64,000 nt of DNA from Psychromonas sp. SP041 (lineage in GTDB: Bacteria > Pseudomonadota > Gammaproteobacteria > Enterobacterales > Psychromonadaceae), in contig NZ_CBRF02000012.1 of NCBI RefSeq assembly GCF_000470315.2, positions 50,691 through 114,690 of the forward strand, read 5' to 3'. Shown in pieces: positions 50,076-60,366 of the stretch. Made by a program: the position numbers and the translations under genes. The notes beneath the pieces were generated by a model. That model did not search any database. It was not told the DNA's origin and was given only the letters and a program-made list of their open reading frames with translations. Each line of letters begins with the position of its first letter. Positions within the stretch are counted from its first letter, which is position 1.

Positions 50076-50267
50076 ATTTAGGTTTTTTGATTGCGCTCAG
50101 ATCACACTTTAGCTATAATGCTGCAGTTATCAGAGCAATTAAAAAGTCGCTCTAAGTGTAATGTTACAATAGATAGATAGCCTCAATATTGTTTGTTACA
50201 CCTGGATAAGATTTAGTTTAGATGTTTATTGCAAGTTTAATTTAAATATTTAAACGTATAGTTCAGA

Positions 50268-50362
50268 CGCGAGATCGAGCCAGTCTAGTAAAGTAAATCG
50301 ACGGGCTCCTTCTTGTAGATAAAAGGCGAAGGCCGTAGGTTCAAATCCTGCTCTCGCAACAA
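50268..50362 (+). pseudogene. degenerate initiator tRNA-Met copy
   Basis: Begins CGCGAGAT and ends with the T arm and acceptor GGTTCAAATCC...CTCTCGCAAC of the intact tRNA-fMet at 50446, but carries extra bases in the D loop and a disrupted anticodon arm. At about 95 nt it cannot form a normal cloverleaf, and the 3' end reads CAA rather than CCA. It is upstream of the intact gene. Confidence 0.8.
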
Positions 50363-50445
50363 GTGCATAGCACTTATGGATAAAAATTTTAGTTTGAGTA
50401 TTGATTTTTTTAGTGGAATTTAATGTTTAAACATAGCAGTACAGT

Positions 50446-50522
<77 letters not shown>

Positions 50523-50539
50523 CATTATGTTTGTTAATA

Positions 50540-50615
50540 GAGCTTTTAGCTCGTCGGGCTCAGCTCTTAATAAACAGGCGAAGGTAGGAAGTTTTTTAAT
50601 CCTGCTCTCGCAACC
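50540..50615 (+). pseudogene. second degenerate initiator tRNA-Met copy
   Basis: Retains TAGCTCGTCGGGCTCA from the D/anticodon region and AATCCTGCTCTCGCAACC from the 3' end of the intact tRNA-fMet, with altered sequence between and no proper 5' acceptor strand. It lies 18 nt after the intact gene, ending in CCC rather than CCA. Confidence 0.75.
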
Positions 50616-50713
50616 CGTTTATAAAGTGATTTTGATTACTTTATAGGTAAGTTTAAGAGATGAAACATTATCTCCTTACCACATTCGATATTGTCGTTTC
50701 CTATCGCAATATC

Positions 50714-50732
50714 TGTTTGATTTAATCAAACA
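50714..50732. other. perfect palindrome in the rimP leader
   Basis: TGTTTGATTTAATCAAACA, 9-nt arms around a single T. It is the first of several inverted repeats between tRNA-fMet and rimP. Confidence 0.6.
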
Positions 50733-50741
50733 AAACGAATG

Positions 50742-50767
50742 AAGCTCCAATTTATTGGGGCTTTTTT
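50742..50767 (+). terminator. first terminator-like hairpin before rimP
   Basis: Arms AAGCTCCAA and TTGGGGCTT (one G-T pair), loop TTTA, followed by six T. It is placed to end or attenuate transcripts coming from the tRNA genes before they reach rimP. Confidence 0.8.
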
Positions 50768-50806
50768 GTTATTTGCGTATTTGGTTTTGATTTTAAATAC
50801 GTTTTA

Positions 50807-50846
50807 CTGACAACTTATGTTTATCAAAAATAAACATAAGTTGTTA
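50807..50846. other. long perfect hairpin in the rimP leader
   Basis: ACAACTTATGTTTAT (50810-50824) and ATAAACATAAGTTGT (50830-50844) form a 15-bp perfect stem around loop CAAAA, with two more pairs possible outside. No T run follows, so it is not a simple terminator. Confidence 0.85.
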
Positions 50847-50851
50847 TTTAA

Positions 50852-50874
50852 ATAGGGCTATATGCCCTTTTTTT
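50852..50874 (+). terminator. second terminator-like hairpin, just before rimP
   Basis: AGGGC/GCCCT stem, loop TATAT, then seven T. It ends about 20 nt before the rimP start codon, so transcription of rimP-nusA-infB must pass it; it is well placed for attenuation. Confidence 0.82.
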
Positions 50875-50894
50875 GTTTCTGAAAGGGGATAGAT

Positions 50895-51353
50895 TTGGCA
50901 AGTTTAGAAGAGCGTCTAACTGAAATGTTAGCGCCAAGTGTGGAAGACCTTGGCTATGAATTAGTTGGAGTTGAATACGTACGTGCAGGTAAACACTCAA
51001 CATTACGTGTTTATATTGACCAAGAAGAAGGTATTTTGGTTGATGACTGTGCTGCAGTGAGTCGTCAAGTCAGTGCTATTATGGATGTTGAAGATCCAAT
51101 CACTAACGAGTACACACTTGAAGTATCGTCTCCAGGTATGGAAAGACCGTTATTTAACGCAGCACAATATGCCGCGTTTATAGGCGAAGAAGTAAAAATA
51201 CAACTGCGTATGCCGATTCAAAATCGCCGCAGATGGAAAGGTGTTATTAGTAGTGTAGACGGTGAGATTATTTCCGTTTCTGTTGAGGGTAAAGAAGAGC
51301 GCTTTGCGCTGAGTAATATCCAGAAAGCGAACATAGTTCCAAAATTTGATTAA
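50895..51353 (+). CDS. rimP: ribosome maturation factor RimP
   Basis: A 152-residue protein needed for 30S assembly. The family N-terminus [23 protein letters not shown] is matched from a TTG codon, supported by GAAAGGGGA 6 nt upstream. [11 protein letters not shown] and the C-terminal [12 protein letters not shown] are conserved. The TTG may limit expression. It is the first protein gene of rimP-nusA-infB-rbfA-truB. Confidence 0.95.
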   Translation: MASLEERLTEMLAPSVEDLGYELVGVEYVRAGKHSTLRVYIDQEEGILVDDCAAVSRQVSAIMDVEDPITNEYTLEVSSPGMERPLFNAAQYAAFIGEEVKIQLRMPIQNRRRWKGVISSVDGEIISVSVEGKEERFALSNIQKANIVPKFD

Positions 51354-51367
51354 TTAAGGCGTTAAAA

Positions 51368-52870
51368 ATGAATAATAAAGAAATTTTATTGGTTGTTGAA
51401 GCTGTTTCAAATGAAAAAGGCTTACCAAGAGAAGCAATTTTTGAAGCATTGGAAAGTGCACTGTCTATTGCAACTAAAAAGAAATATGAATTAGAAATTG
51501 AAGTTCGTGTTGATATCGACCGTGAAACGGGCCACTTTGATACTTTCCGTCGTTGGTTAGTATTAGAAGTTGATTCAGAAATGGAAAACCCTGCAAAAGA
51601 AATGACGTTTGAAGCTGCACAATACGATAGCCCTGAAATTAAAGTTGGCGAATATATTGAAGACGAAATCGATTCAGTTACATTTGACCGAATCACAACA
51701 CAAACTGCAAAACAAGTTATCGTACAAAAAGTACGTGAAGCTGAACGTGCACAAGTTGTTGCTCAGTATGCAGAAAAAGAAGGTGAGTTAATCACTGGTG
51801 TTGTTAAACGTATGACACGTGATAGCATTTTATTAGACTTAGGTAACAACGCTGAAGCGGTTATTTTCCGTGACGAAATGTTACCTCGTGAAAATTTCCG
51901 TCCAGGCGATCGTCTACGTGGTTTATTATTTGCTGTACGTCCTGAAGCTCGTGGCGCACAATTGTTCATGACGCGTACACAACCTGAAGTACTAGTTGAG
52001 TTATTCCGCCTAGAAGTGCCTGAAATCGCTGAAGAGATGATTGACTTAATGGGTGCTGCTCGTGACCCAGGTTCTCGTGCTAAAATCGCGGTGAAATCAA
52101 ACGACCAACGTATTGACCCAATCGGTGCTTGTGTTGGTATGCGTGGTGCTCGTGTTCAAGCTGTTTCAAATGAACTAGGCGGTGAGCGTGTTGATATTAT
52201 CCTTTGGGATGAGAATCCAGCGCAATTTGCAATTAATGCAATGGCACCTGCTGAAGTTGCTTCAATTGTTGTTGATGAAGATTCGCACAGCATGGATATT
52301 GCTGTAGAAGATGAAAACTTAGCACAAGCAATTGGTCGTAACGGTCAAAACATTCGTTTAGCATCTCAACTAACTGGTTGGGTATTAAATGTAATGACAG
52401 TGGCTGAATTAAAAACTAAGCATCAAGCTGAGGCTGATGGTGTCGTTTCATTATTCACGTCTGCGTTAGAAGTTGATGAAGACTTCGCTAGTGTATTAGT
52501 GGAAGAAGGTTTTAGTTCTTTAGAAGAAATTGCTTACGTTCCTGCTGAAGAGTTATTAGCGATTGACGGTTTTGACGAAGATATGGTTGAAGAGCTACGT
52601 ACTCGTGCTAAAGACGTACTAGCTACAAAAGCCCTTGCTGAAGAAGAAAGTCTTGAAGGTGCAAAACCTGCTGATGATCTATTAGCACTTGAAGGCTTAG
52701 AGGCACACCTTGCATTTGTATTAGCAAGTAAAGGTGTGATTACATTAGAAGACTTAGCAGAACAAGCTGTTGATGATCTACTAGAGATTGATGAAAAACT
52801 AGATGCAGAAAAAGCAGCGGAATTAATTATGGCTGCTCGTAACATCTGCTGGTTTAGTGAAGATGCGTAA
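51368..52870 (+). CDS. nusA: transcription termination/antitermination protein NusA
   Basis: RNA polymerase-binding elongation factor, 500 residues. N-terminal domain (1-130), S1 domain (about 135-200), two KH domains (about 230-345, with [13 protein letters not shown] and [17 protein letters not shown]), and two C-terminal acidic helix-hairpin-helix repeats (about 365-495). In E. coli NusA autoregulates its operon through the leader terminators, which fits the hairpins at 50742-50874. Confidence 0.97.
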   Translation: MNNKEILLVVEAVSNEKGLPREAIFEALESALSIATKKKYELEIEVRVDIDRETGHFDTFRRWLVLEVDSEMENPAKEMTFEAAQYDSPEIKVGEYIEDEIDSVTFDRITTQTAKQVIVQKVREAERAQVVAQYAEKEGELITGVVKRMTRDSILLDLGNNAEAVIFRDEMLPRENFRPGDRLRGLLFAVRPEARGAQLFMTRTQPEVLVELFRLEVPEIAEEMIDLMGAARDPGSRAKIAVKSNDQRIDPIGACVGMRGARVQAVSNELGGERVDIILWDENPAQFAINAMAPAEVASIVVDEDSHSMDIAVEDENLAQAIGRNGQNIRLASQLTGWVLNVMTVAELKTKHQAEADGVVSLFTSALEVDEDFASVLVEEGFSSLEEIAYVPAEELLAIDGFDEDMVEELRTRAKDVLATKALAEEESLEGAKPADDLLALEGLEAHLAFVLASKGVITLEDLAEQAVDDLLEIDEKLDAEKAAELIMAARNICWFSEDA

Positions 52871-52895
52871 TAGCGTCAGTATGGAGAAATAAATA

Positions 52896-55541
52896 ATGTC
52901 AGAAATTCTATTAAAAGACCTCGCTAAAGACTTAAACAAATCTGAAGATGTGTTAGTTCAGCAGTTTGCTGATGCAGGTATTACTAAAAAAGCTAGCGAC
53001 AAAGTAAGCGTTGAAGAAAAAGAAAAGCTAACTACTTATTTGCAAAAGCAACATGGTGGCGAGCAAAAACAAAAAATGACTTTACAACGTAAAACAAAAA
53101 CAACGTTAAACGTTAAAGGCCAATCAAACGCTGTTAATGTTGAAGTTCGTAAAAAACGTACTTTTGTTAAGCGCTCTGATGAAGAGATTCAAGCAGAAAA
53201 AGCAGCAGAACAAGCTGTAAAAGAAGCTGAAGAAGCTAAAATTCAAGCTGAATTAGATGCTAAAAAAGCGCAAGCTGAAAAAGTACTAGCTGAAAAATTA
53301 GAAGCTAAGAAAGAAGCTGAAGAAAAAGCAAAATTAGCAGCAGCCGCTAATAAGCAAAAACAAGCGACGACTAAATCTGTTAAAACAGATGAACAAATTC
53401 AATTAGAAAAAGAACAAGCTGATTTGTTGAAAAAAGCAGAAACTGAAGCGTTAGCAAAAGCAGAGAAAGATGCTGTTGAGCAAGCTGAACTAGCTAAGAA
53501 ATTAGCAGAAGAAAATGCAGCTCGTTGGGCAAAAGAAGAAGCTGACCGTAAAGCAGCTGAAGGTGCAGATTACCATGTAACTACATCAACAGAAGCTCGT
53601 GCAGCAGAAGATGCTGTTGATACAAAAGCGGAAGGTCCAACACACCGTAAGAAAAAGAAAAAAGCACCTGCGGCTAAGCCACTTGAAACTGTTTATAACC
53701 GTCGCGGTAACAACCGTCGTGGTAAAAAAGGTTCAACAGCAACGCCTCATGCACTTCAACAAGCATTTGAAAAACCAGCTGCTAAAGTTGAGCGTGACGT
53801 TAAAATTGGTGAAACTATTTCAGTAGCAGAACTAGCTAACAAAATGGCTGTTAAAGCAACTGAAGTAATCAAAGCGATGATGAAGATGGGTGCTATGGCA
53901 ACTATCAACCAAGTTATCGACCAAGAAACAGCCTCTATTGTTGCTGAAGAAATGGGCCATAAAGTAATTCTAACGAAAGAAAATGAGTTAGAAGAATCTG
54001 TAATGGCAGAAGCACAACAAGGCGGCGCTAAAACATCTCGTGCACCTGTTGTTACTATCATGGGTCACGTTGACCACGGTAAAACTTCATTACTAGATTA
54101 CATTCGTCGTGCAAAAGTTGCTGACGGTGAAGCCGGTGGTATTACTCAACATATCGGTGCTTACCATGTAGACACTGACAAAGGTATGATCTCGTTCCTA
54201 GATACTCCTGGACATGCGGCGTTTACGTCAATGCGTTCTCGTGGTGCTAAAGCGACAGATATCGTTGTACTAGTTGTTGCTGCTGATGATGGTGTTATGC
54301 CACAAACAATCGAAGCTATTCAACATGCTAAAGCTGCTGGCGTTCCGCTAATGGTTGCTGTGAATAAAATCGATAAAGAAGGTGCAGATTTTGACCGTGT
54401 TAAAACTGAACTTTCACAACACGATGTTATTTCAGAAGAATGGGGTGGTGAAAACATCTTCTCATTCGTATCTGCAAAAGTAGGTACTGGTGTTGATGCA
54501 TTATTAGATAGCATCTTACTACAAGCTGAAATGTTAGATTTAGAAGCTGTTTCAACAGGTCCTGCATCAGGTGTTGTTATTGAATCTCGTCTTGATAAAG
54601 GTCGTGGTCCAGTTGCTTCTATCCTAGTACAGCAAGGTGAATTGAAACAAGGTGACATCGTACTTTGTGGTCTTGAGTACGGACGTGTTCGTGCAATGCG
54701 TGACGAAAACGGTAAGCCAATTGAATCTGCTGGTCCTTCTATCCCTGTTGAAGTATTGGGTTTATCTGGTGTACCACAAGCCGGTGATGAAGCGACTGTT
54801 GTTAAAGATGAGAAGAAAGCACGTGAAGTTGCATTATACCGTCAAGGTAAATTCCGCGATATTAAACTAGCTCGTCAACAGAAAGCTAAACTTGAAAACA
54901 TGTTCTCTAACATGGAAGCAGGCGAAGTATCTGAACTTAATGTTGTACTTAAGTCTGATGTACAAGGTTCACTTGAAGCGATTTGTGATTCACTAAACAA
55001 ACTATCTACAGATGAAGTTAAAGTTAACATCATCGGTCGTGGTGTTGGTGGTATTACTGAGACTGACGCATCATTAGCTTCTGCTTCTGGCGCATTGGTT
55101 ATCGGCTTTAATGTTCGTGCTGACGCAAGTGCACGTAAATTAATTGATAACGAAGCAGTTGAATTACGTTACTACAGCATCATCTACGATCTAATCGATG
55201 AAGTTCGTGCTGCAATGAGTGGTTTATTAGCACCTGAATTCAAACAAGAAATTACAGGTATTGCTGACGTACGTGAAGTATTTAAATCTCCTAAGATCGG
55301 CGCAATCGCTGGTTGTATGGTGACTGAAGGTACTATCAAACGTAACAACCCAATTCGTGTTCTACGTGAAAACGTGGTTATTTACGAAGGTGTGCTTGAG
55401 TCTCTACGTCGCTTTAAAGATGACGCAACTGAAGTTCGTAACGGTGTTGAGTGTGGTATCGGCGTTAAGAACTACAACGACGTACGCGTAGGTGACCAAA
55501 TAGAAGTATTTGAAATTATTGAAGTAAAACGTACTCTTTAA
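52896..55541 (+). CDS. infB: translation initiation factor IF-2
   Basis: GTPase that recruits fMet-tRNA to the 30S subunit. The 881-residue protein starts with an N-terminal IF2_N domain, then an Ala/Glu/Lys-rich linker (about 90-260) and a basic [11 protein letters not shown] stretch. The G domain has GHVDHGKT (390-397), DTPGHAAF and NKID, then domains II, III and the C-terminal fMet-tRNA-binding domain. GGAG precedes the ATG. Internal starts that give IF2-beta in E. coli were not identified. Confidence 0.98.
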   Translation: MSEILLKDLAKDLNKSEDVLVQQFADAGITKKASDKVSVEEKEKLTTYLQKQHGGEQKQKMTLQRKTKTTLNVKGQSNAVNVEVRKKRTFVKRSDEEIQAEKAAEQAVKEAEEAKIQAELDAKKAQAEKVLAEKLEAKKEAEEKAKLAAAANKQKQATTKSVKTDEQIQLEKEQADLLKKAETEALAKAEKDAVEQAELAKKLAEENAARWAKEEADRKAAEGADYHVTTSTEARAAEDAVDTKAEGPTHRKKKKKAPAAKPLETVYNRRGNNRRGKKGSTATPHALQQAFEKPAAKVERDVKIGETISVAELANKMAVKATEVIKAMMKMGAMATINQVIDQETASIVAEEMGHKVILTKENELEESVMAEAQQGGAKTSRAPVVTIMGHVDHGKTSLLDYIRRAKVADGEAGGITQHIGAYHVDTDKGMISFLDTPGHAAFTSMRSRGAKATDIVVLVVAADDGVMPQTIEAIQHAKAAGVPLMVAVNKIDKEGADFDRVKTELSQHDVISEEWGGENIFSFVSAKVGTGVDALLDSILLQAEMLDLEAVSTGPASGVVIESRLDKGRGPVASILVQQGELKQGDIVLCGLEYGRVRAMRDENGKPIESAGPSIPVEVLGLSGVPQAGDEATVVKDEKKAREVALYRQGKFRDIKLARQQKAKLENMFSNMEAGEVSELNVVLKSDVQGSLEAICDSLNKLSTDEVKVNIIGRGVGGITETDASLASASGALVIGFNVRADASARKLIDNEAVELRYYSIIYDLIDEVRAAMSGLLAPEFKQEITGIADVREVFKSPKIGAIAGCMVTEGTIKRNNPIRVLRENVVIYEGVLESLRRFKDDATEVRNGVECGIGVKNYNDVRVGDQIEVFEIIEVKRTL

Positions 55542-55563
55542 TTTTAAATCTTAATAACTATTA

Positions 55564-55617
55564 AGAATGGGGGCTTATGCCTCCATTCTCATTTAAAACA
55601 GCGCTTAACCTGCGCTG
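55564..55617 (+). other. two hairpins between infB and rbfA
   Basis: The first stem is an 11-bp pair, AGAATGGGGGC with GCCTCCATTCT (one G-T pair), loop TTAT. The second is CAGCGC/GCGCTG (55599-55604 with 55612-55617). Neither has a T run, so they look like processing or stability elements inside the operon transcript. Confidence 0.65.
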
Positions 55618-55631
55618 ATTAGGAGTTACAA

Positions 55632-56057
55632 ATGGCAAAAGAATATAGCCGTGCTTCTCGAGTTTCTCAGCAAGTACAAAAAGAACTTGCTCGAATCTTA
55701 CAACAAGAAGTTAAAGACCCACGTATTGGAATGGTAACCATTTCTGGCGTTGATATTACACGTGACCTTGCTTATGCAACGGTATATGTGACCTTTTTTA
55801 CTGTTGGTGAACAGACAAATGATGAATCATTAAAAGGCTTAAATGCTGCTGCTGGTTACGTCCGTCGTTTACTGGGTAAAGCAATGAAATTACGTATCGT
55901 TCCTGAAGTACGTTTTTGCTTTGACGAAACACTGACTGAAGGTTTACGTATTTCAGAGTTAGTAAGTGGCGCAGTAAAAAATGACAAAGTTAAATTAAAA
56001 GAAGCTGGCCGTGAAGAAGAAGCGCTAGAAGCAACAGAAGAAGAGGAAGCGAAGTAA
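55632..56057 (+). CDS. rbfA: 30S ribosome-binding factor A
   Basis: KH-type cold-shock protein for late 30S maturation, 141 residues. The conserved start [34 protein letters not shown] and [14 protein letters not shown] are present. The tail after residue 120 is Glu-rich. Its TAA overlaps the truB ATG (TAATG). Confidence 0.96.
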   Translation: MAKEYSRASRVSQQVQKELARILQQEVKDPRIGMVTISGVDITRDLAYATVYVTFFTVGEQTNDESLKGLNAAAGYVRRLLGKAMKLRIVPEVRFCFDETLTEGLRISELVSGAVKNDKVKLKEAGREEEALEATEEEEAK

Positions 56058-56995
56058 TGGCAAAACGTGGAAAGGGTCGCCCGATTAATGGCATCGTACT
56101 ATTAGATAAACCTACGGACATCAGTTCCAATCATGCCTTACAACGTGTAAAACGAATTTTCTTTGCTCAAAAAGCAGGGCATACCGGCGCTTTAGATCCA
56201 TTAGCCACTGGTATGTTACCTGTTTGTTTAGGTGAAGCGACTAAGTTCTCTCAATTTCTATTAGACTCAGATAAGCGTTATACCGTAACCGCTACTTTAG
56301 GTGTTAGAACTGATACCAGTGATTCTCAAGGTGATGTGGTTTGCGAGAAACCTGTTTCAGTGACTCAAGAACAGCTTGATATTGCCCTTGATACTTTTCG
56401 TGGTGAAATCGAACAAGTTCCCTCTATGTATTCAGCCTTAAAATTTGAAGGTAAGCCACTTTATAAATATGCACGTGAAGGGATTACAATTGATCGTCCA
56501 GCGCGTCCTATTACAGTTTATGAAATCAACCAATTACGTTTTGAAGACAATGAAATTGATTTAGATATCCATGTGAGTAAAGGGACTTATATTCGTACTA
56601 TTGTTGATGATTTGGGCGAATTATTAGGTTGTGGTGCACATGTCTCGATGTTACGCCGTACACAGGTTGCTGATTACCCTTACGAACGTATGATCACTAT
56701 CGATGAGCTAGAAGCATTAATAGAAAAAGCGAAAGAAGAAGACGTCAGCCCTTATGATTTATTAGATCCATTGTTACTAGAGATGGATACAGCGGTTAAA
56801 AACTATCCTGAAGTAAACATTTCTGATGAAATGGGTGCTTACGTATTGCACGGTCAACCGGTACAAGTCTTCGGCGCACCAGACAATACCATTGTTAGAA
56901 TTACTGTTGGCGAACAACGAACGTTTATCGGCGTTGGACAAATGAATGATGATGGTCTGGTTGCACCAAAACGTTTAGCTAACTTAGATCTTTAA
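56057..56995 (+). CDS. truB: tRNA pseudouridine(55) synthase TruB
   Basis: Makes pseudouridine 55 in the tRNA T loop. The 312-residue protein has catalytic Asp47 in [35 protein letters not shown] and the C-terminal PUA domain. It is translationally coupled to rbfA. In E. coli rpsO follows, but here a 15-bp tandem repeat and a small gene come next. Confidence 0.97.
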   Translation: MAKRGKGRPINGIVLLDKPTDISSNHALQRVKRIFFAQKAGHTGALDPLATGMLPVCLGEATKFSQFLLDSDKRYTVTATLGVRTDTSDSQGDVVCEKPVSVTQEQLDIALDTFRGEIEQVPSMYSALKFEGKPLYKYAREGITIDRPARPITVYEINQLRFEDNEIDLDIHVSKGTYIRTIVDDLGELLGCGAHVSMLRRTQVADYPYERMITIDELEALIEKAKEEDVSPYDLLDPLLLEMDTAVKNYPEVNISDEMGAYVLHGQPVQVFGAPDNTIVRITVGEQRTFIGVGQMNDDGLVAPKRLANLDL

Positions 56996-57053
56996 AGAAC
57001 AAATTTATAAAGAATAGGCCTATAAAGAACGGATCTATAAGGCTCTACTTTAT
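56994..57053. repeat. 15-bp tandem repeat after truB
   Basis: Four 15-nt units: AAAGAACAAATTTAT, AAAGAATAGGCCTAT, AAAGAACGGATCTAT, AAGGCTCTACTTTAT, with a further drifting unit after. The first overlaps the truB stop codon by two bases. The A-A-G/A start and TAT end are kept while the centre varies. Confidence 0.75.
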
Positions 57054-57119
57054 AAGTGAACGTATTCATTAAATGAACGTTAAGTTAAATTGAAACTAAA
57101 ACAGATTGGCATAGCTAAG

Positions 57120-57329
57120 ATGACTAAAATAGATTTTTCTCAAATAAATAAAACCGCTGCTGACTCTTTTAATCAACAGCGTAATGTTATTAAACGCCTT
57201 GCAAAGGGCCAAAAAGTGCTTTGTGATCAATGCCAACAAGCGTTAACGTTAACGGTATTAAGTGAAGGCGAAAGTGGCGTGCAATGTACCAAAGGTTGTA
57301 CCCAAATTAATTTAGAACTCGACGTTTAA
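57120..57329 (+). CDS. small zinc-ribbon-like protein, hypothetical
   Basis: A 69-residue protein: an N-terminal helix with KTAADSFNQQRNVIKRL, then CDQC (47-50 region) and CTKGC (62-66 region) that could form a Cys4 metal site, and a short C-terminus. The frame reaching 57090 adds 10 residues via TTG; the ATG is used here. Function is unknown. Confidence 0.65.
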   Translation: MTKIDFSQINKTAADSFNQQRNVIKRLAKGQKVLCDQCQQALTLTVLSEGESGVQCTKGCTQINLELDV

Positions 57330-57350
57330 AGCGTCGACAAGGTAGGTTTT

Positions 57351-57953
57351 ATGAGCTCAGAATTATATTTTATTTACGACTCTCATTGCCCATGGAGTTA
57401 TGCTGCAACACCATTAGTGGTTGCTTTAGATGACGCTTTTCCTGAAATGGAAGTGCATGCTTGGCATTGCGCTAACTATGATGGTGGTAGTAGTGTTGGT
57501 TTTAACGCGATTAAATCTGTTGAAAAAGAAAGTGATGTACCTTTTTCACAAGAGTATATACGTTTCGCAGACAGCCCTAAAAACAGTATTATCAGTGCAA
57601 ACTTGTTAGCTTGGATCTCAACTAAGCAGTCAGATAAATTATTAACAGTATTACAAGCTTTGCAACATGCTCATTTTGTAGAAGGTAATTCTTTAGGTAA
57701 AAAAATAGACTTTACAGAACTTGCTGAAGATCTAAAGTTATCAATACCAAATAAAGTATTTAAAGAAGAACTAAGCAAAGATGCTTTGTATGTTTTATCT
57801 GATATTAATGATTTACAAGAGTTCATGGGAACGGTTTCTTTCCCTGCTTTATTGTTAGTACATAATGATAATGCTGTCCTGTTAAATCATGCTCAATATA
57901 TCGGTGATCCCGAGAGTATTGTTGCAGATGTTGAAAAGCAGCTACAAGATTAA
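57351..57953 (+). CDS. DsbA-like thioredoxin-fold protein with CPWS motif
   Basis: A 200-residue soluble protein with the thioredoxin-fold start LYFIYDSHCPWSY. The active site is CPWS, lacking the second Cys of CxxC, so it is not a typical oxidase; FrnE-like isomerases also vary here. VSFPALLLVHN contains the cis-Pro of the fold. No signal peptide, so it acts in the cytoplasm. AAGGTAGG precedes the ATG. Confidence 0.75.
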   Translation: MSSELYFIYDSHCPWSYAATPLVVALDDAFPEMEVHAWHCANYDGGSSVGFNAIKSVEKESDVPFSQEYIRFADSPKNSIISANLLAWISTKQSDKLLTVLQALQHAHFVEGNSLGKKIDFTELAEDLKLSIPNKVFKEELSKDALYVLSDINDLQEFMGTVSFPALLLVHNDNAVLLNHAQYIGDPESIVADVEKQLQD

Positions 57954-58149
57954 TATTGCTGACTCAATGACATTATATTGGTAGCTAGTAATATTAATAA
58001 AATGAAATGATCAAACCGGTCATTTCATTTTAAATACAAAATTTTTCTATAACCCTTCATTACTCTTCATTACTAACAGTTACTTATTGCACTCCTTCTC
58101 ACCTATACGCATACTGTATTTTTATAAATGTCCTCAGTGAGAATGGATT

Positions 58150-60009
58150 ATGGCCGATAGTTTTCTACTTTTTGATATTGCACAAAAAGATCAATTAACA
58201 GATAACGTTTTACCGTTTTTTGAAGAAACTATTTTACCAAGAGCTTGGGAAGATCAACCTGTCCAGTTTAATAAAGACAGCCGTGTTTATGCTTATGTTA
58301 ATGATCAACAAGCACCCGCGGTTATCCAAGCAGCGATTGATGGTGGCTGGCAACTTGCGATTTTACCTCACCCAGATGCGCTCTATGTCAAGCGTGGATT
58401 TTGTGCTCAAAGTAACTTAAAAAAAGCGATTCAAGAAGCAGAGAAAAGCCAACCAGAACAAGTTGATATAGTACGTTGTAATGGCAAAATTTTATTGTGT
58501 GAGCTTGTCTTTGGAGAAAGCTTTAACTTATTACCCAGTGCTAAAAGCCTAGGTTTTATTGAAAGGCTTAAACTAGGTTGGAAAAACCTCGGTAAAATTC
58601 GTCATGCTTGTCCCAAACAAGTCACGTTCAATACCGAGAATGAAAGTGGCTTTACGACTGCTGCATTAGGCGTTGTTATTGCGGCACATGTCCATGACTC
58701 TTGGCTATCTAAACATATATTACCCAATAGCCATATCAACGATGGTATGTGCCACGCAATGCTTATTGCACCACGTAGCATTATGGAATTACTGCGATTT
58801 ATTACTATCTCCACATTGGGTCGATATTATTCATTACCTAGCTTTCTAGGGTTGGTGAAAACTAAAAGCTTAGAGATTACTAATGGCGATATTTTGCATT
58901 ACCAAGTGGATGGACAAGAAGAGCAAGCTGAGACCTTATCTATCCAAACAGAAAGTCATGTATTAACCTTATTAGTGGGTGAATCTTTACCGATCATAGA
59001 TACTTCTAGTGCACAAAAAGAACAACTCAAAATTAAAGGTCTACCATCTGGTGAAGCGGTGAATGAATTAGCCACTAAACCGTTAGCTTTTATTGCGCAT
59101 GCTGCAACAGACGAATTTAAAGACCTATATCAATTACTCAGAGACAATGCGACAACCTCTTCTGCATTTCTTACTTTAATGGCACTATCGACCTTGCTCG
59201 CAAGCGTAGGGCTCTTTGCAAGCTCTGCCCCTGTGATTATCGGTGCGATGATCTTAGCGCCTCTAATGGGGCCTATTATTTCACTTTCGATGGCACTCGC
59301 ACGACAAGACCCTTCATTGCTTACTGCGAGTGCAACAACCTTAGGCATAGGAATATTAGTCTCTTTAGGTTTTTCATCTGTTGCGAGTTTTATTATCCCG
59401 ATGGAAATTGTCACCCCTGAAATTGCGGCTCGGTTAAGTCCAAGTTTATTAGACTTAGGGGTTGCGGTTATTTCTGGTATTGCTGGTGCTTATGCGCACG
59501 CGCGTGTTGATGCAGCTAAAAGCTTAGCGGGTGTTGCGATCGCCGTAGCGCTTGTGCCACCATTAGCAGTAACAGGTATTGGTATTGGCTGGTTAGATTC
59601 GCACGTCGCTTGGGGCGCTTTATTATTATTCCTAACTAACTTGGCAGGTATTGTCTTTGCTGCAGCATTGACCTTTCTTGCTTTAGGATTTGCTCCTTTC
59701 ACTCGCGCTAAAAAAGGCCTGATGATTGCTTTTATTGGTGTGACACTTGTTTCTATCCCGTTGGTGTTTAGTTTTTTACGTTTATCTGAAGAAGCGAAAA
59801 TAATGCAACAGCTTGAAGGTAAAAGAATAGGGGAGGTCGTGATCAGAGAAGTGTACGCAAGAGCATTAGAGCCAGTTGAAATCTCTGTCAAATTAGTGAC
59901 GCCTGAAACCTTAACCAGTGAAAAACTTGATGCGATCAAAGACAGTATTGAATCGGAGTTACAACAAGATGTCATTATGGAAGCACAAGTCATTATTCGT
60001 CGGGAATAA
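58150..60009 (+). CDS. TIGR00341/DUF389 membrane protein
   Basis: A 619-residue protein with two parts. Residues 1-300 are soluble, with a NAD/diacylglycerol-kinase-like flavour (VIQAAIDGGWQLAILPHPDA). From about 340 a hydrophobic DUF389 domain follows (TLLASVGLFASSAPVIIGAMILAPLMGPI, GVAIAVALVPPLAVTGIG), with about six helices and a soluble C-terminal tail. The family has no settled function; transport or signalling at the membrane is likely. Confidence 0.85.
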   Translation: MADSFLLFDIAQKDQLTDNVLPFFEETILPRAWEDQPVQFNKDSRVYAYVNDQQAPAVIQAAIDGGWQLAILPHPDALYVKRGFCAQSNLKKAIQEAEKSQPEQVDIVRCNGKILLCELVFGESFNLLPSAKSLGFIERLKLGWKNLGKIRHACPKQVTFNTENESGFTTAALGVVIAAHVHDSWLSKHILPNSHINDGMCHAMLIAPRSIMELLRFITISTLGRYYSLPSFLGLVKTKSLEITNGDILHYQVDGQEEQAETLSIQTESHVLTLLVGESLPIIDTSSAQKEQLKIKGLPSGEAVNELATKPLAFIAHAATDEFKDLYQLLRDNATTSSAFLTLMALSTLLASVGLFASSAPVIIGAMILAPLMGPIISLSMALARQDPSLLTASATTLGIGILVSLGFSSVASFIIPMEIVTPEIAARLSPSLLDLGVAVISGIAGAYAHARVDAAKSLAGVAIAVALVPPLAVTGIGIGWLDSHVAWGALLLFLTNLAGIVFAAALTFLALGFAPFTRAKKGLMIAFIGVTLVSIPLVFSFLRLSEEAKIMQQLEGKRIGEVVIREVYARALEPVEISVKLVTPETLTSEKLDAIKDSIESELQQDVIMEAQVIIRRE

Positions 60010-60050
60010 TGGTTTTATTGGGTTTTAATTCGCTTTTTAGTTGAGTTTTC

Positions 60051-60091
60051 GCCGCCCTTTTTTATACTTTGAGTATAAATAAAGGGCGGTT
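60051..60091. other. long inverted repeat after the DUF389 gene
   Basis: CCGCCCTTTTTTATACT pairs with AGTATAAATAAAGGGCGG around a 3-nt loop. No T run follows on either strand, so it is not a standard terminator though it may act with one. Confidence 0.6.
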
Positions 60092-60152
60092 AAAACTTAT
60101 CTAAAAAATGTTAAGCTACTTTCTTCTTATTAGATAGCTAATCGTTAATAAT

Positions 60153-60312
60153 ACCAATGGAATTAAATAAGTGATCAGAGATTGCGCAGGAAAAATTAAC
60201 ACTAATAAGGCGTGAGTTGTAGGAGATAGTTGTTCTCACTTCAAAACTCACAACGCAGTTAGGGGTGATTTTAACCAGCAAGAATGATCACCTTATTAAT
60301 TCTTTTGGTATA
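60153..60312. mobile_element. MITE-like inverted-repeat element
   Basis: The left end reads ATACCAATGGAATTAAATAAGTGATCA (its first 20 bases: ATACCAATGGAATTAAATAA) and the right end is its inverse with a few changes, ending ATTCTTTTGGTAT. The element is about 160 bp with no coding capacity. It lies in the gap between the DUF389 gene and radD. Such ends and size are typical of non-autonomous miniature elements common in marine gammaproteobacteria. Confidence 0.75.
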
Positions 60313-60366
60313 ATCAATCGTTAGCTATCAACAATCAGTTATCAGCAATCAAAAGCGTACTTCTTT

